A stretch of DNA of 64,000 nt, from assembly GCA_003021785.1 (NCBI GenBank), contig PXQU01000014.1:62001-126000 (forward strand), written 5' to 3'. The stretch's first letter is position 1; each line of letters begins with the position of its first letter. The notes under the pieces were generated by a model, which saw only the letters and a program-made list of their open reading frames with translations, did not search any database and had not been told where the DNA came from. The stretch comes from Halobacteriales archaeon QH_7_65_31 (GTDB lineage: Archaea; Halobacteriota; Halobacteria; Halobacteriales; Haloarculaceae). This document shows positions 34,943-43,366 of this stretch, in pieces. Both the position numbers and the translations under genes were made by a program.

Positions 34943-35395
34943 ATGGAGAAACTCTCCGTCGACGACGTAGAATCGGACGGCATGGGCGCGGCAGACCGAC
35001 GCGGGCTCTCGGAGCCGCTCAACACGAGCGATCTCGCGATCAACTACTATCACCTCCAGCCCGGCGAGGGGTTCTCCGGTGGGCTACACGCCCACATGGA
35101 TCAGGAGGAGCTGTTCTTCGTCATCGACGGCGAGGCGACGTTCGAACTGCCAGACGAGACCGTCACCGTCGGTGAGCGAGAGGCGATCCGATTCGCGCCG
35201 GGCGAGTTCCAGCGCGGCTCGAACGAGAGCGACAGCGACCTCACCGCGCTGGCGCTCGGCGCACCGCGCGACAGCGAGGACGTGCGCGTCCCGCAGCCGT
35301 GTCCCGAGGGCGACAGCGACGACATGCGGATCCGGTTCGGCGAGGGCGAGATGACGCTCGTCTGTCCGGAGTGCGGGACGGAGCTCGAAGGATAG
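34943..35395 (+). CDS. Cupin protein with C-terminal zinc-ribbon half
   Basis: 150 residues. Cupin motif 1 GLHAHMDQEELFFVIDGEATFEL and motif 2 VGEREAIRFAPGEFQRG are present, with metal-binding His pair and Glu. The C-terminus adds a CPECGTEL half-ribbon and an upstream single CPEG Cys. Function unknown, common in haloarchaea. Confidence 0.8.
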   Translation: MEKLSVDDVESDGMGAADRRGLSEPLNTSDLAINYYHLQPGEGFSGGLHAHMDQEELFFVIDGEATFELPDETVTVGEREAIRFAPGEFQRGSNESDSDLTALALGAPRDSEDVRVPQPCPEGDSDDMRIRFGEGEMTLVCPECGTELEG

Positions 35396-35433
35396 AGCCG
35401 ACGGCGTTTTCTACGACCGGGCGAACAGAACGT

Positions 35434-36216
35434 GTGCGCCGCTTCTCCGCCGAGTACCTCGACCGGACGCGCGAGGGGCTGTGGGCCGACAGGCGCGCGC
35501 TCGACCCGCTCCGGCTCGGCGACCGCGACTCCGTCCTCGACGTCGGCTGCGGAACGGGGGAGCTCGCGGCCGCGATCGACGAGGAGACCGACGCTCGGCT
35601 CGTCGGCTCCGACCGCGACACCGACCTGCTCGCACGGCTCCCTTCCGACGTGTCTGGAGTGCGTTCGGACGCCTACCGACTCCCGTTTCCCGACGACAGC
35701 GTCGATCTCGTCGTTTGTCAGGCGCTGTTGATCAACCTCCCCGATCCCGAGCGCGCGCTCCGCGAGTTCGGCCGCGTCGCGAGTGAGTCCGTCGCGGCCG
35801 TCGAACCCGACAACAGCGCCGTCACCGTCGAATCGACCGTCGCGAGCGAGCCGCGACTGGCCGACGAGGCCCGGACGCGCTACATCGACGGCGTCGAGAC
35901 GGACGTGACCCTCGGCAGCCGACTGACCGACCTGTTCGAGACGGTCGGCTTCACGGCGGTCCGGACAGCACGGCGCGACCAGACACAGACGATTGCGCCG
36001 CCGTACTCGGAGACCGATCTCGAAGCCGTCGGTCGGAAGGCACGCGGTGACGCGATCCGCTCTCAGCGAGACGCGTTCGCCGGTGACGCTGCCGCCGTGG
36101 ACCGACTGCGCGCGGCGTGGCGCGAGATGGGCCGGGAGGCGGTCGAACAGGCGCAGGCCGGTGCGTACGAGCGCACCGAGACGGTCCCGTTCCACGTCGC
36201 CGCCGGTAACGTATAA
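35434..36216 (+). CDS. Class I SAM-dependent methyltransferase
   Basis: About 260 residues with a GTG start chosen at 35434, just 38 nt after the cupin gene. The SAM motifs are VLDVGCGTGELA, LVGSDRD, and FPDDSVDLVVCQALLINLPDPERALREF. The C-terminal half is a substrate domain ending ERTETVPFHVAAGNV. Substrate unknown. Confidence 0.75.
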   Translation: MRRFSAEYLDRTREGLWADRRALDPLRLGDRDSVLDVGCGTGELAAAIDEETDARLVGSDRDTDLLARLPSDVSGVRSDAYRLPFPDDSVDLVVCQALLINLPDPERALREFGRVASESVAAVEPDNSAVTVESTVASEPRLADEARTRYIDGVETDVTLGSRLTDLFETVGFTAVRTARRDQTQTIAPPYSETDLEAVGRKARGDAIRSQRDAFAGDAAAVDRLRAAWREMGREAVEQAQAGAYERTETVPFHVAAGNV

Positions 36217-36276
36217 CCGACTGAACAGAAGCCGAGTTCTGCGTAACGCTAACTATCTGCCGCCGTGAGCGGTCGT

Positions 36277-37362
36277 ATGGATCCACGTGTCCGCGAGCAC
36301 GCCGAGGTGCTCGTCAACCACAGCACCGAGATCGAACAGGGCGATCACGTTCTCATCAGAGGACAGCCGGCCGCCGAGGACCTCATCGTCGCGGTAAACG
36401 AGCTGTGCGGTGAACGCGGTGCGATCACCTCTGTCTCGATGAGTTCCTCGCGTGCCGGACGGGCGTACATGCGCGCACTCGACGAGGAACACGTCGCGCT
36501 CAACGAGATGGCGCTGGCGGAGATCGAGGCGGCCGACGCGATGATCTCCGTTCGTGGCCAAGAGAACATGTCCGAGCAGAGCGACGTTCCCTCGGAGATT
36601 CGCCAACAGCAGTCCGCGGCGAACAAACCGATCCAGCAGGAGTATCTCGACAAGCGGTGGAACGGAACGCAGTTCCCGACGCCGTCGGGTGCACAGAAGG
36701 CCGAGATGTCCACGGAGGCCTACGAGGAGTTCGTCTGGAGCGCCGTCAACAAGGACTGGGACGCCGTCGAGGCGTATCAGTCACAGTTGGTCGACATTCT
36801 GGAGGACGCCGACGAGGTGCATATCAGATCCGGCGAGACGACGGACGTGCGAATGTCTATCGCCGGAAACATCGTGAAGAACGACTGCGGGAAACACAAT
36901 ATGCCGGGCGGTGAGGTGTTCACCGCGCCCGTGGCCGACAGCGTCGACGGCGAGGTGCTGTTCGACAAACCGGTGATGGTCCACGGTCGCGAGGTGCTCG
37001 GCGCGCGGCTCGTCTTCGAGGACGGCGAGGTCGTCGAACACGACGCCGAGAAGAACGCCGACGTGCTCACGTCGCTGTTAGAGACGGACGAGGGAGCGCG
37101 GTATCTCGGCGAGCTGGGGATCGGGATGAACCGCGATATCGACGAGTTCACGTACAACATGCTGTTCGACGAGAAGATGGGCGACACCGTCCACATGGCG
37201 ATCGGGATGGCCTACGAGGACACCGTCGGCGAGGAGAACGAGCGCAACGACTCCGCGGTTCACACCGATATGATCGTGGATATGAGCGAGGACTCCTTCA
37301 TCGAGGTGGACGGCGAGCGGATTCAGGAGGACGGGACCTTCGTGTTCGAAGACAGGGAGTAG
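36277..37362 (+). CDS. M29-family metallo-aminopeptidase
   Basis: 361 residues from the ATG at 36277. AmpS/AmpT-type layout: early EHAEVLVNHSTEIEQGDHVLI, the conserved HNMPGGEVFTAPVADSVDGEV with metal-binding Glu, LGELGIGMNRDIDEFT, and late HMAIGMAY, DSAVHTDMIVDM. Removes N-terminal amino acids using two metal ions. Monocistronic, followed by an inverted repeat. Confidence 0.87.
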   Translation: MDPRVREHAEVLVNHSTEIEQGDHVLIRGQPAAEDLIVAVNELCGERGAITSVSMSSSRAGRAYMRALDEEHVALNEMALAEIEAADAMISVRGQENMSEQSDVPSEIRQQQSAANKPIQQEYLDKRWNGTQFPTPSGAQKAEMSTEAYEEFVWSAVNKDWDAVEAYQSQLVDILEDADEVHIRSGETTDVRMSIAGNIVKNDCGKHNMPGGEVFTAPVADSVDGEVLFDKPVMVHGREVLGARLVFEDGEVVEHDAEKNADVLTSLLETDEGARYLGELGIGMNRDIDEFTYNMLFDEKMGDTVHMAIGMAYEDTVGEENERNDSAVHTDMIVDMSEDSFIEVDGERIQEDGTFVFEDRE

Positions 37363-37388
37363 TTCAGCCGAACGGAGTGAGGCTGAAC
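37362..37388 (+). terminator. Inverted repeat after the M29 gene
   Basis: GTTCAGCC at 37362-37369 pairs perfectly with GGCTGAAC at 37381-37388 across an 11-nt loop, right at the gene end. No long T-run follows, so a role as terminator is possible rather than shown. Confidence 0.3.
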
Positions 37389-37431
37389 AAGAACGACGCG
37401 GGAGGGAGGAACGACCGACACGCGGAGTAGT

Positions 37432-38544
37432 CTAGTCAAACGTAGCATCGAGGACTTTCGCTCGTATTCGTTCATCTGTGATGAGTTGATATACGAGAGG
37501 ATCGTGACTTTTGCGCGACGGGGAGCGACTAAACCGTCCTACCTCGTTGACTGCTGCCCGTATCCACGCCCGTTTGAAATCTGCGTCGGCCATCGGATAC
37601 TCACCAACTGCATATTCCAGTAAATATGGTGGAGCATTTTCACCATCAAACTGAACATCATGTCTCGATCTCTCTACGTACTCCTCGATTTTATTACTAT
37701 TTCCTGAAATTATAAACTCAGCCCCTCCCGACGGGTGTCGAAAAAGTGTGAGCACGTACCTGCTTCCAATTGTGAAGTGTATTCCTCCACCCGACTTTGG
37801 AACAGACGTAACGACCTGCTCATCCGACTCCGATAGCTCGGCAATCTCTATCAGTTCACGCATCAGGTCGAGATGCCGCTCAACCCATACTCTACTCGGC
37901 GCGCGCTGAATCCGGGCAAGTAGTCGATCGTATATCTCGTCATCTACTGGCTTTTCACTATCGTCGTCACTTGAGTGACGACCGCGGATTCGTGTCGCTC
38001 GGGGACGTGGCGTGTTCTCCACCGATGACGTGAACGATTGCGAGGATCGTCTTGTTTCACCAGACCATTCCATCGAATCCCGAACCATCTCCGGAGAAAT
38101 CGACGTGGAACGGGACCGGATACCGTCGAACCACGCGTGTAACTCGGCTACGTCGTCAGTGTCAGACAGCACGACAGACATCTCTTCGCGACGAGTAAGC
38201 CCTGTATCTGTAAGATTCGCCGATCCGAGAAGTGCTGTCTCCGATGTTAGCACGACTTTCGCGTGGAGTCCATCGAGGGTTCGGATGCAGTCCGGATCCG
38301 CTTCGAGCCAAGAGATCACCTGTTCCCACGTCTCGGTTTCGCGAGCCGACGCGAGCCACTCGTCTCCATCGGTAAGCAACTGCCACGATTCTGCGCGAGC
38401 GTCGATAGTCGCTAACACACCCGGAGAGACATACGGGCAGGCAATCCTCACAGATTGCCCCTCGCTTACCTTTTCAATCGCTTCGTCGAATGGAGAGCGC
38501 TCCCCGTCGTAACTCCCCTCGTGATGATACACCAGCTGGCTCAT
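37432..38544 (-). CDS. PLD-family phosphodiesterase domain protein
   Basis: 370 residues. The N-terminal ~150 residues contain a PLD nuclease half-site: LHAKVVLTSETALLGSANLTDTGLTRREEM (HxK and GSAN). A Ser/Arg-rich linker follows, then a C-terminal unknown domain (RLLARIQRAPSRVWVERHLDLM, GGGIHFTIGSRYVLTLF). Codon use is more A/T-rich than flanking genes, which suggests transfer. Same PLD subtype as the 232-2505 protein but without its ATPase part. Inserted between core genes. Confidence 0.75.
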   Translation of the reverse strand: MSQLVYHHEGSYDGERSPFDEAIEKVSEGQSVRIACPYVSPGVLATIDARAESWQLLTDGDEWLASARETETWEQVISWLEADPDCIRTLDGLHAKVVLTSETALLGSANLTDTGLTRREEMSVVLSDTDDVAELHAWFDGIRSRSTSISPEMVRDSMEWSGETRRSSQSFTSSVENTPRPRATRIRGRHSSDDDSEKPVDDEIYDRLLARIQRAPSRVWVERHLDLMRELIEIAELSESDEQVVTSVPKSGGGIHFTIGSRYVLTLFRHPSGGAEFIISGNSNKIEEYVERSRHDVQFDGENAPPYLLEYAVGEYPMADADFKRAWIRAAVNEVGRFSRSPSRKSHDPLVYQLITDERIRAKVLDATFD

Positions 38545-38592
38545 ACCACGATGTTGCTATCGTATCACAAAGAGCCATCGCGAAATCGCCTG

Positions 38593-39261
38593 TTACACCA
38601 CGTCGCTCTCGACGACGCGTTCCGACACGTCGAGCGCGCGAATCGCCTCGGCGGCCGCCTCCGCGTCGCTCTCCTCGTCGACCATCGCGAGCGCCCGCTC
38701 CAGCGTGGCGAAGACGAACTCGTTGTCGCGGAGCTTCTGACGTGCCGAATCGCTTACCGTCCCGCCGTCGCCTTCATCGGCCCACAGGAGGGCGGCGCGC
38801 GGGTCCAGCGGGCGCGTGTCCGCCCCGGCGTCGAACTTCGCGAGCCGCTCTGTCACCGCCCGCTCGAACCCGGTGTTAGAGACGGTCACGCGAAACGGCA
38901 ACTCCTCGCCGTTAGGCAGGAGATGAGCGACGAGACAGGCGGCAGGATCCACGTACCCGGAATCGTCGGCTCGAAGCAGCTCGGGGTTCGCTTCCGCCCA
39001 CGCCGCACGGACGCTCTTTCCGACGCCGGACACGTCGTATCGCTCCTCGAACTCGGCTTCGCGGTCGGGGCTGTCCTTGAACAGCAGGTCCTTGGTGAGG
39101 TAGAGATCGACGCGGGGGACGGGATCGAGTCCGACGGCGATATCGCCGGCGATCCAGATCTCGCGCAGCGGGACGGGGAGGGGGCCGTTCGCGCGATCGA
39201 GCAGCCGTTCGATGATCGCGACGGCGCGCTCGCGGTCGATCCCGGCGGTCACGTCTGTCAT
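38593..39261 (-). CDS. Conserved haloarchaeal hypothetical, nucleotidyltransferase-like start
   Basis: 222 residues from the ATG at 39261. Near the N-terminus REIWIAGDIAVGLDPVPRVDLYLTKDLLF resembles an NTase GD-x-x-x-G...D-L-Y-L arrangement. The rest is helical with an ARQKLRDNEFVFATLERALAM segment. Appears to be a haloarchaea-wide family (possibly DUF7095). Divergent from ncsA. Confidence 0.6.
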   Translation of the reverse strand: MTDVTAGIDRERAVAIIERLLDRANGPLPVPLREIWIAGDIAVGLDPVPRVDLYLTKDLLFKDSPDREAEFEERYDVSGVGKSVRAAWAEANPELLRADDSGYVDPAACLVAHLLPNGEELPFRVTVSNTGFERAVTERLAKFDAGADTRPLDPRAALLWADEGDGGTVSDSARQKLRDNEFVFATLERALAMVDEESDAEAAAEAIRALDVSERVVESDVV

Positions 39262-39351
39262 ACGAGCTGAACGGGGGTGTCGGACAAACCGCTTGCGTCC
39301 GCGCGCCGGGCGAGCGAAAGCCGTAATCTCCTCGACCCGAAATCGGGGGGC

Positions 39352-40326
39352 ATGGACTGTAGTAAGTGCGGGGCGGATGCGATTACCCATCTCGCCTACT
39401 CCGGGCTCCATCTCTGTGCGGGCTGTTTCACGCAGTCGGTCGAGAAGCGGGTCCGACAGCGCATCCGCGAGGATAGCGTCGTCCCCGACGACGCGACGCC
39501 CGAGGAGCCGGACACGTGGGTCATCGGGCTCTCCGGCGGGAAAGACAGCGTCGTCCTCACGAAGATCCTCCACGACACCTTCGAGCAGGACCCGCGCATC
39601 GAACTCGTCGGGCTGACGATCCACGAGGGTATCGAGGGGTATCGCGACGAGAGCGTCGACGCCTGTGTCGAACTCACTGACGAGCTTGGCGTCTCCCACG
39701 AACTCGTCACCTACGAGGAGGAGTTCGGCGTCCGGATGGACGACGTGGCTGACGCTGACCCCGAGGGGATGGCTCCCTGTGCCTACTGCGGCGTGTTCCG
39801 ACGGGACGTGCTCGAACGCTACGCCGACGAGCTCGGCGCGGATAAGCTGTTCACGGGTCACAATCTCGACGACGAGGCACAGACCGCGATGATGAACTTC
39901 TTAGAGGGAGACCCCCGACAGATCGCCAAACACTTCGACGCCTCGCTCGGTGGATTCGACGACCGCGAGACGCAGGAGACGTTCGTCCCCCGCGTGAAGC
40001 CGCTGCGTGACGTACCGGAAAAAGAGGTCGCGCTCTACGCCCACACCGAGAACCTCCCGGCCCACATCACGGAGTGTCCTCACTCAAGCGAGGCGTATCG
40101 CGGCGAGATTCAGGAGCTGCTCTTGGAGCTGGAATCGAACCACCCGGGAACGCGCCACTCGATCATGGCCGGCTACGAACAGCTCGCGGAGACGGCCGCC
40201 GGCTCCCTGCGCGACGGCGTCGATGGTCTCGGTGAGTGTAATCGCTGTGGTGCGCCGACCGACCGCGAGGTCTGCCGGAAATGCTACCTCGTCGAGGCAG
40301 TCGACGGGGAGGTCCCCGCCCAGTAA
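39352..40326 (+). CDS. ncsA: tRNA 2-thiolation protein NcsA (TtuA/CTU1 family)
   Basis: 324 residues from the ATG at 39352. The PP-loop motif IGLSGGKDS, N-terminal zinc pairs (CSKCGAD, CAGCF), catalytic/Fe-S Cys region CAYCGVFRR, GHNLDDEAQT and C-terminal zinc pairs (CNRCGAP, CRKCYL) are all present. Thiolates the wobble uridine of Lys/Glu/Gln tRNAs together with SAMP2-type ubiquitin-like sulfur carriers. Its position next to ftsZ2 matches haloarchaeal gene order. Confidence 0.92.
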   Translation: MDCSKCGADAITHLAYSGLHLCAGCFTQSVEKRVRQRIREDSVVPDDATPEEPDTWVIGLSGGKDSVVLTKILHDTFEQDPRIELVGLTIHEGIEGYRDESVDACVELTDELGVSHELVTYEEEFGVRMDDVADADPEGMAPCAYCGVFRRDVLERYADELGADKLFTGHNLDDEAQTAMMNFLEGDPRQIAKHFDASLGGFDDRETQETFVPRVKPLRDVPEKEVALYAHTENLPAHITECPHSSEAYRGEIQELLLELESNHPGTRHSIMAGYEQLAETAAGSLRDGVDGLGECNRCGAPTDREVCRKCYLVEAVDGEVPAQ

Positions 40327-40481
40327 CGTCAGCACTGGCTGCCGGGCGTCATACGCACGTCAGCCGTCTGTAATACGCCGTTCCCTGCTCCAAGCTTCCG
40401 ATACATGTCAGAATAGCTATTCGGACAGCTATCGGTAAAATCGCGGTACGCCGTCGCAAATAATCGAAAAAGAAAACTGAC

Positions 40482-41687
40482 CTATCGGATAACGTCCAGC
40501 CCGTTGTTCGTCTCGGTCGCCTTCTTCCCGCCGTCGGTGTGGCTGGTTCCGAACTCCGATCCCGACGAGCCGGTCGCCGTCGAGCCGCCGGAGCCGACCT
40601 CGTTGAGATCGTCGAACTCAGCGTCGAGCGCCTCGCGCGAGGCGTCGGCCTGTTTCTGGGTCGACGGGCCGAGGATCTGAGCCGATTGGACGCCCGTCAT
40701 GATGGCCATGACGCGGACCTTCCCCTTGTACTCGTCCTCGATTCGCGCGCCCCAGATGACGTTCGCGTTCGCTTCGAGCCGCTCCGTGATGTTCTGTGCG
40801 ACGCCCTCGGCCTCTTTGAGCGTGAGGTCCGGGCCGCCGGTGATGTGGACGAGTCCGCCCGTCGCGCCACGATAATCCACGTCGAGCAGCGGGTGGTTCA
40901 TCGCGTCCTTCACGACCTCCTCGGTCTTGTTCTTGTCCTGCGTCTCACCGACGAGCATCACAGCAACGCCGCCCTGTCCCATGATCGCGGTCATATCCGC
41001 GTAGTCGAGGTTGATGAGCGACGGCTGTGTGATAGTCTCCGAGATGCCCTTCACGGTCTCGGCGATGATCTGGTCCATCACGGAGAACGCCTTCCCGATC
41101 GGAAGGTTCGGGACGTAATCGAGCAGGCGGTTGTTGTCGAGGACGATGATCGAGTCGGCCTCACCGCGGAGCTTTTCGAGTCCCTCCTCGGCTTTGACCG
41201 TGCGAGCGCGCTCGACGTTGAACGGCGTCGAGACCATCCCGACGACGATAGCGCCCTGCTCTTTGGCGATCTTCGAGACGACCGGCGCTGCACCGGTCCC
41301 CGTGCCGCCACCCATCCCCGCGGTGACGAAGACGAGGTCTGCGTCCCCGAGGACCTCCTTGATCGTGCCCTGTGCCATCTCCGTGGCGCGAGCACCGACC
41401 GACGGCTCACCGCCGGCCCCGAGCCCCTCGGTGAGGGACTTTCCGACCAGAATCTTCGTGTCGGCCTCGACCATCTGTAGATGCTGCTTGTCGGTGTTGA
41501 TGGCGATGGTGTCAGCGCCGTCCACGCCGATGTTGTACAGGCGGTTGACGGTGTTGTTGCCCGCGCCACCGCAGCCGATGATGGCGATGCGCGGATCGCC
41601 GAATCCGTCGGCGTCGTCGCCCGCCTCCGAGAGGTCGCGGTTCTCCGCTTCTGCGTTCTCCAGCGCGGAGTTGACGAGGTCTTGCAT
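40482..41687 (-). CDS. ftsZ2: Cell division GTPase FtsZ2
   Basis: 401 residues from the ATG at 41687; a GTG 15 nt upstream is less likely. Tubulin/FtsZ motifs: [36 protein letters not shown] (GTP binding), [12 protein letters not shown], and the T7-loop [11 protein letters not shown]. The C-terminal tail is Ser/Gly-rich and ends NNGLDVIR. FtsZ2 controls constriction in haloarchaeal division. The ATG overlaps the stop of the small RHH gene upstream, so it is co-transcribed. Confidence 0.92.
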   Translation of the reverse strand: MQDLVNSALENAEAENRDLSEAGDDADGFGDPRIAIIGCGGAGNNTVNRLYNIGVDGADTIAINTDKQHLQMVEADTKILVGKSLTEGLGAGGEPSVGARATEMAQGTIKEVLGDADLVFVTAGMGGGTGTGAAPVVSKIAKEQGAIVVGMVSTPFNVERARTVKAEEGLEKLRGEADSIIVLDNNRLLDYVPNLPIGKAFSVMDQIIAETVKGISETITQPSLINLDYADMTAIMGQGGVAVMLVGETQDKNKTEEVVKDAMNHPLLDVDYRGATGGLVHITGGPDLTLKEAEGVAQNITERLEANANVIWGARIEDEYKGKVRVMAIMTGVQSAQILGPSTQKQADASREALDAEFDDLNEVGSGGSTATGSSGSEFGTSHTDGGKKATETNNGLDVIR

Positions 41688-41857
41688 CAGACCTTCGCCC
41701 ACGGGCGCGTCTCGTCCTCGTGGCTCTCCTGTTCGTTCAGCATCTCACGGACGGCCGAGCGAATCGCTTCGCTGCGATTCGGGAACTCTCCCGTATCGAC
41801 CATCTGTTCGACGCCGGCGATCTGCTGTTCCGGAATTCGTAGTGTCACACGCTCCAT
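41687..41857 (-). CDS. Small ribbon-helix-helix (CopG-type) protein
   Basis: 56 residues from the ATG at 41857. [40 protein letters not shown] is a full RHH fold. Coupled by TGATG to ftsZ2. Likely a DNA-binding repressor of its own operon. The GTAAGAC sites upstream are candidates for its operator. Confidence 0.85.
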   Translation of the reverse strand: MERVTLRIPEQQIAGVEQMVDTGEFPNRSEAIRSAVREMLNEQESHEDETRPWAKV

Positions 41858-41960
41858 TGTTGTATTCCCTGAGTAAGACGGCGTGCGGTGCACACCCGCA
41901 ACACGTTTACAGCGTGGAACCGCCGTGCAGCGTCCGAGTGTGCACGGCTTTACTCCTGCT

Positions 41961-41978
41961 GTAAGACGACCGTCTTAC
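41961..41978. promoter_or_regulatory. Palindromic operator candidate (GTAAGACG arms)
   Basis: A perfect 8-bp inverted repeat, GTAAGACG-AC-CGTCTTAC. GTAAGACG copies also sit at 41873-41880 and 42025-42032, and GTAAGAC on either strand at 42079-42085 and 42302-42308. The palindrome lies about 25 nt downstream of a minus-strand TTATAA box (42003-42010), that is, near the expected transcription start of the RHH-ftsZ2 operon. Confidence 0.5.
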
Positions 41979-42002
41979 GCACCCGTATGCACAGACTGTG
42001 GG

Positions 42003-42010
42003 GTTATAAA
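42003..42010 (-). promoter_or_regulatory. TATA-like box of the RHH-ftsZ2 operon
   Basis: Minus-strand TTTATAAC, with the GTAAGACG copy at 42025-42032 just upstream and the palindrome at 41961-41978 just downstream. A start about 25 nt on would give a leader of roughly 120 nt before the ATG at 41857. Confidence 0.4.
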
Positions 42011-42081
42011 AGTTTGCACGGGGCGTAAGACGATTCGGTCAGACTGTCGTATACTCGTCTGAAAGCTTCGAATACGGTGTC

Positions 42082-42612
42082 TTACGAGTCGTTCAGCACG
42101 TCGGCAGCGGTGGTTCGACGGCCACAGGCGGGACAGAACGACCAGTCAGACCGGAGCTCGTCACCGCACTCACAGAAGACGCGTCCGGTCGCTTTCTCCC
42201 CGCAGTTCGCACAGTAAACGGCAGAGGGCGGAAGGTCGTCGCCGCACTGCTTACACGTCTCCGGCTCCGATCTGTCGGCGTTTGCGTCCGATGTCGCGTC
42301 TGTCTTACGCGTTTCACGCGTCGTCTCCTCGTCGGTCTCGACCGACGCAGCGGCTCCCTCAAGCGTGATACTGACGTTTACGTCCTGTGGAGACTGTCGG
42401 ACGCCGCCCAGACGCTCCTCGATGAGGCTGTCGACGCGGTCTGCAAGCATCGCATCGACCGTTCCCGACTCCGTCGCCGCTTCCGTCGCTGGCGTTCCGG
42501 CGTCGTCGAGATACTCGCGCAGCGCCTCGCGCATCACCTCGCTCTTCGAGGCGTCGAACGCGTCAAGCTGTCGGACGAGATCGTCGTCCGCCCGGAACGT
42601 GATCTTACTCAT
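42082..42612 (-). CDS. RHH regulator with C-terminal double zinc ribbon
   Basis: 176 residues. N-terminal RHH domain (KITFRADDDLVRQLDAFDASKSEVMREALREYL). A Thr/Glu-rich linker follows. The C-terminus has four or five Cys pairs: CKQCGDDL, CANCGEKA, CECGDEL, CPACGRR. Same neighbourhood is usual next to ftsZ2 in haloarchaea. Its stop region includes one of the GTAAGAC boxes. Likely a DNA-binding regulator, possibly of ftsZ2. Confidence 0.8.
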   Translation of the reverse strand: MSKITFRADDDLVRQLDAFDASKSEVMREALREYLDDAGTPATEAATESGTVDAMLADRVDSLIEERLGGVRQSPQDVNVSITLEGAAASVETDEETTRETRKTDATSDANADRSEPETCKQCGDDLPPSAVYCANCGEKATGRVFCECGDELRSDWSFCPACGRRTTAADVLNDS

Positions 42613-42748
42613 CAGTCGTCTCTGCTTGTGTGGCGTGGTATTTCAATCTTCCCGCGCGTCTGACAGCCGTCTCACCTCCGTCTGTCACCCGCCGTCCGAC
42701 GCCCGATGATAACCGTTAAGTCTGCCAGTCGACTGGTTTCGAGTGCGC

Positions 42749-42821
42749 CCGCCCTTAGCTCAGACTGGTAGAGCAGTCGACTGTAGATCGACTTGTCCCC
42801 CGTTCAAATCGGGGAGGGCGG
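42749..42821 (+). tRNA. tRNA-Tyr (GTA)
   Basis: The acceptor CCGCCCT pairs with AGGGCGG. D-arm is TAGCTCAGACTGGTAGAGC. The anticodon stem GTCGA/TCGAC closes the loop CTGTAGA (anticodon GTA). T-arm is CCCCCGTTCAAATCGGGG. No intron, CCA not encoded. Confidence 0.93.
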
Positions 42822-42825
42822 ACTC
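42802..42825 (+). repeat. Direct repeat, copy 1 (tRNA-Tyr 3' end)
   Basis: The 24 bp from the T-loop to just past the acceptor (starting GTTCAAATCGGGG) recur exactly at 42939-42962. tRNA 3' ends are classical attachment sites of archaeal integrases. Confidence 0.7.
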
Positions 42826-42938
42826 GTTTTGACGTCGCCTGCGAACGAAGTGAGCCAGCGGCGTCTATCGAGTTACCCACGACCCGATTCTGTGCAGACG
42901 AGTCGCAGCGCGACCGGAGGGAGCGACCGTCTCGGCGA

Positions 42939-42962
42939 GTTCAAATCGGGGAGGGCGGACTC
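42939..42962 (+). repeat. Direct repeat, copy 2 (att-like scar)
   Basis: Exact copy of 42802-42825, starting 137 bp after the first. No tRNA body precedes it. The segment between the copies has no gene. The wider 42826-43366 stretch (540 bp) also has no gene that I can support. Confidence 0.6.
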
Positions 42963-43335
42963 CTTCGCTCACCGTATCAGGGCGTTCGACAGCTCAAACG
43001 CAGTCTTGCGGGCTTGCCGGCGATTCGATCCTCGGAGAGTCAGATTCGAACGAGACACCTAACGGTCTCCTTCGCAGTCGGGCGGTCTCGGTAGTTGAGC
43101 CGTGTCCTGTACCGCCCTGCCCCGCGTGCGAGAGGGTCCCCGCTACACGGTACGATGGTTACAGCCGTCGATCTGCGACACGGAGACGGTCATCACCACG
43201 GGTATCAGAACTGCCGGTTACGATCCTCCTGCCGTCTGAAACTAAACGAACAAGAATCGAATGCCCGCAAACGTGAGAAATCCGAAGTCGATCGACAGCA
43301 TCTCCCGACGTGCACCGGGTGACCCGCGACACACT

Positions 43336-43345
43336 ACTTAAATAG
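43336..43345 (+). promoter_or_regulatory. TATA-like box of the histidine kinase gene
   Basis: ACTTAAATAG is centred about 27 nt before the GTG at 43367, fitting a leaderless transcript and supporting the GTG start. Confidence 0.45.
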
Positions 43346-43366
43346 GAACGGCTCGGACACTGTACT

